From: Batkoa obscura | Taxonomy: Eukaryota; Entomophthoromycota; Entomophthoromycetes; Entomophthorales; Batkoaceae | NCBI GenBank assembly: GCA_030770535.1 | Contig: JASVEC010000005.1 | Location: forward strand, 1,426,001-1,490,000 | DNA length: 64,000 nucleotides | Reading direction: 5' to 3' | Position numbers and translations under genes: made by a program | Shown: piece after piece, positions 61,492 through 64,000 of the stretch | Position numbering within the stretch: position 1 is the stretch's first letter | How the letters are laid out: each line of letters begins with the position of its first letter | Notes under the pieces: model-generated | Told to the model about the DNA's origin: nothing | Database searches by the model: none | The model's input: only the letters and a program-made list of their open reading frames with translations

Positions 61492-62313
61492 GATAGAACA
61501 GCAGTACAGTTTATTAAACACTTTACTTTGTTATGTTTTATTAGCTGGAATAGAAATAAGTTAATTTGATTTATAATGTTATACATTGAAACATTATATA
61601 TTAAAGATCGGAAAGTATTAGGCAACCATAGCAATCAATCTTTTATTAAGAAGTATATAGTTCTAATCAAAATCGAACTTCACCAATTTGCTGTTTATAT
61701 TATTTTTAAAGGACACTGATATAAGAAGTCAGAATTTGAAACAACTCAGTTCCATTAAGCTGACGAAGCACTAATAGATTTTATGAAACTTTTTATCCTA
61801 ATATGGTTTATTAGCTGAGATAAGAATAAGCTACCTTTATCTATAATCTTGTAATCTCAAAATACTATGAGAGAATGTCAAAAATTCCGTAAAATAAAGT
61901 AAACATTATTTAAAAATGAAACATGTAGTTTTTTTCATCAAACTCATAAATTATTATTTTTATACATACCAAATTTTAAATTAATTACTACTTTTTGAAA
62001 TATGAAAAAAGGTGTACAATGGTTAAAGATGCTTTTAGGAGGAATATAACAAAACATTATGAAGGGGTAAGAATTAAGAAATCATATTTTTTTCATGAAT
62101 TTATTAATGGCTCATTGATATTGTGTATATTAAGTTTAGTATTGCTTAAATTATTCACTATTGTGCATTAGTCAAAGCTTTAAAAATAGTACATCAAGAC
62201 AATGTTTTTATTAGGAGTCGAAAACCAAATTACCAGCAAATCCTTTGATAGTAATAGCTATTTCCTTTAACTATACCTCAGAAACAAGAAATTTGATAAA
62301 TATAAAAATTTGT

Positions 62314-62421
62314 GTATGGGTTTTTTTTTCTCTGGTTTCATCACTTTTTCCATCTTTTAAGCACTATTCAAGCGGAAAAATTGTTAGTAAAATTCTTAAA
62401 CACAAAAATACATCCCCATAT
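62314..62421 (+). mobile_element. MITE, TGGGGATG family
   Basis: The left end is altered (GTATGGGTTTTTTTTT) and the right end is clean (ACATCCCCATAT). The interior is full. Confidence 0.9.
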
Positions 62422-62763
62422 GTTGTATTTAGAACGTATACAATAGGTTTGTGTAGAGAAATTCCACCTAACCCCAGCAACCCCTTCATTCTATGGGCTT
62501 TTTTACCTTCCCTCGTACCTATAGTAAAGCTCAAAGGTATTAATTGCTATAATATGAATATTCACCATGAAAGTACATGGCTTAAATGAAAACTGCATTT
62601 ATTCTAATATAGTGACGAACACAACTGAATTTATAATATAGCCGGCTTTAAAAGCTTATAAATTATATAACTAGTATTTAATCAATATAAATTTTCATAA
62701 AGCTATATCTTTAATATATTAATTGTTAAATTTTTATTCACTTTGTAATTATTTCAAAAAAGC

Positions 62764-62867
62764 AAATGAGGATGTTTTTTTAGTTTCATCACTTTTTCTA
62801 TTTTTTAAGCGCTATTTGAGCGGAAAAATTATTAGTAATTCTTAAACAAAAAAATACATCTCCAAAT
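62764..62867 (+). mobile_element. MITE, TGGGGATG family
   Basis: The left end is AAATGAGGATGT and the right end ACATCTCCAAAT. The interior lacks a few bases (TTAGTAATTCTTAAAC). Confidence 0.88.
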
Positions 62868-63028
62868 GATGAAAGTTATCACACATAAATCCGCTTTTGT
62901 TCGTCATTATGCCAAAAAATATTTAAATTTAAAATATTCAATAGGCATAAAAATTTATATCATAATTATTTTATTTGAAAAAGTTGAAACTAAATAAAAA
63001 TTTAGATTTTTATTTAGTTAGTTAAATA

Positions 63029-64000
63029 TTAGTTTCCAACAAGATTTAATACATTAATAACTTGTCCAATATCTTTTTCTTGTTGACGAATAAAGTTGAC
63101 ATCTAAATGATTCATTTTAATGAATTTTTCAGACAATGGCTTAACAGTGGCTATCTTTTTGGTTTTAGGACGATTAGTAGAGTTAGCTTCAAACATATCC
63201 ATTGGGGAATTCACCGCTCTTTGGATTTTGTTTCTTAAGGCAGTAGTATTAAAACTAGCATGAGCTAGGGCTTCGCCACCTAAAATGCTCTCACTATTAC
63301 CATCTGCATTTACATTCATTATTCTACTATTTCCTTTATGAATATTGTTATTCTTATTAATTTCATCAGCAATAACATTGATCGTTTGCTTTTTTTTAGA
63401 TGAAAATCGATTATAATAATAACAATAGCCATTTGCTCTTGTATTAAATGTTTGTGATACTTGAGTATTATATGGCATTAATTTATCGTTTGAATTGACA
63501 TTTCTACTATTTATTTTTCCATTATATGTATTAGCTAATCTTGGATTACGCTCTTGCCATTCAAACCATAATAAATCAATGAAAGCATGATGTAAATAAA
63601 AGATAGGATCATTTGAAGAATACATGGTACTAAAATCACCTTTATCACCACCGATATTCATATGAACTGCACCATGTGGAGCACCTTCAATTTGTTGACG
63701 AAATTGATCAAATGTTTTGCTTCTGCTTAATATTAATTCCAGTGCTTCCCTAGATACAAAAGGTGAAATCTCATCTCCTTCATCAAAATCTCTTCTTAAA
63801 CAATGTATATTTGGAACTTGCATCATTACATTAGTAAATGGACCATCAGTAACACATTTATCTTCACCTTGACCATTACCACCAAATATTTTAAAGATAA
63901 CGGAATTAGCAGGATTCTCAGCATCTATAGACCAATCCCAATAAGGTAATACCACCGTTGGATCTATCTTTTGTAATACAAGCTCAAATTTACGTAAATA
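63029..64000 (-). CDS. Secreted tyrosinase 3, partial at window edge
   Basis: This is the C-terminal about 323 residues of a third tyrosinase; the coding sequence runs off the right edge, so the start and the CuA ligands are outside. The visible part begins YLRKFELVLQKIDPTVVLPY and contains CuB (PHGAVHMNIGG, FYLHHAFID) identical to the other copies. Its linker differs from both others (KKKQTINVIADEINKNNNIH and onward), and the terminal block KPLSEKFIKMNHLDVNF...VINVLN is conserved. The KINSRNVNSNDK segment matches copy 1 rather than copy 2, while VMMQVPN matches copy 2, so the copies are mosaic. Confidence 0.92.
   Translation of the reverse strand, partial: YLRKFELVLQKIDPTVVLPYWDWSIDAENPANSVIFKIFGGNGQGEDKCVTDGPFTNVMMQVPNIHCLRRDFDEGDEISPFVSREALELILSRSKTFDQFRQQIEGAPHGAVHMNIGGDKGDFSTMYSSNDPIFYLHHAFIDLLWFEWQERNPRLANTYNGKINSRNVNSNDKLMPYNTQVSQTFNTRANGYCYYYNRFSSKKKQTINVIADEINKNNNIHKGNSRIMNVNADGNSESILGGEALAHASFNTTALRNKIQRAVNSPMDMFEANSTNRPKTKKIATVKPLSEKFIKMNHLDVNFIRQQEKDIGQVINVLNLVGN

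Larger units (their letters stand above)
61324..63028. other. Spacer between tyrosinase 3 and its peptide gene, with two MITEs
   Basis: The peptide-gene 5' flank (about 61430-61600) is present again, diverged, at about 61715-61865 (for example CTCAGTTCCATTAAGCTGA and TTTATTAGCTGAGATAAGAA). MITE copies lie at 62314-62421 and 62764-62867. The open frame at 62245-62589 runs through a MITE and is not called. Confidence 0.6.

Noticed and set aside
62245-62589. 114-codon plus-strand frame
   Set aside because: More than a third of it is MITE sequence and the rest shows no family. It is a chance frame.

Overview
The window is nuclear DNA of an AT-rich eukaryote with very short spliceosomal introns; I place 44 introns of 44-71 nt and one of 86 nt. 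Gene content points to an early-diverging fungus, most likely the entomophthoralean/zoopagomycete kind (Conidiobolus-like). There is a Pin4/Cip2-type RRM-R3H protein, a Mis14/Nsl1-like kinetochore protein and a Gsh1-type ligase. Beside these sit class-A-like seven-helix receptors, a true trypsin, S28 and S41 peptidases and secreted tyrosinases, a mix reported from insect- and litter-associated members of that group. The placement is inferred from gene families, not from a search.

Layout. 1-4028: gene-free, with MITE relics. 4029-6261: KDM4/Rph1-type histone demethylase. 7836-8744: secreted trypsin. 10744-14072: convergent pair of secreted S28 peptidases. 16570-18389: glutamate-cysteine ligase. 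21275-22291 and 28481-29497: two paralogous seven-helix receptors, head to head, with a dead S41 peptidase gene (24600-26530) between them. 30631-31906: RRM-R3H protein. 33105-33795: NAA10. 33988-34889: ribosomal protein uS2. 35886-38150: second dead S41 gene, carrying a MITE. 39385-50231: dense housekeeping block (Rpn8, Mis14-like, a small zinc protein, mitochondrial acyl carrier protein, Rieske protein, RuvB-like 2, nucleoside diphosphate kinase, exonuclease V). 51376-64000: three copies of a two-gene unit, secreted tyrosinase followed by a tiny secreted peptide, around a DHHC palmitoyltransferase gene and partly held in a near-perfect inverted repeat of about 0.95 kb.

The most distinctive features are these. 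(1) The tyrosinase-peptide unit occurs three times; its catalytic core is nearly identical at DNA level while a patch near the CuA site and the tail linker diverge. (2) A roughly 105-bp MITE family with TGGGGATG ends is present in about 18 copies. (3) All paralogous families in the window include pairs on opposite strands. (4) Several gene structures would defeat simple gene finders: stop-free introns of 3n length, one of them GC-AG, exons of 6, 12 and 21 nt, and DHHC catalytic residues split over micro-exons.

The secreted enzymes (trypsin, S28 peptidases, tyrosinases) suggest extracellular protein breakdown and phenol oxidation. The housekeeping genes show no operon-like logic. Exon boundaries were deduced by eye from GT/GC...AG sites, reading frame and family conservation.
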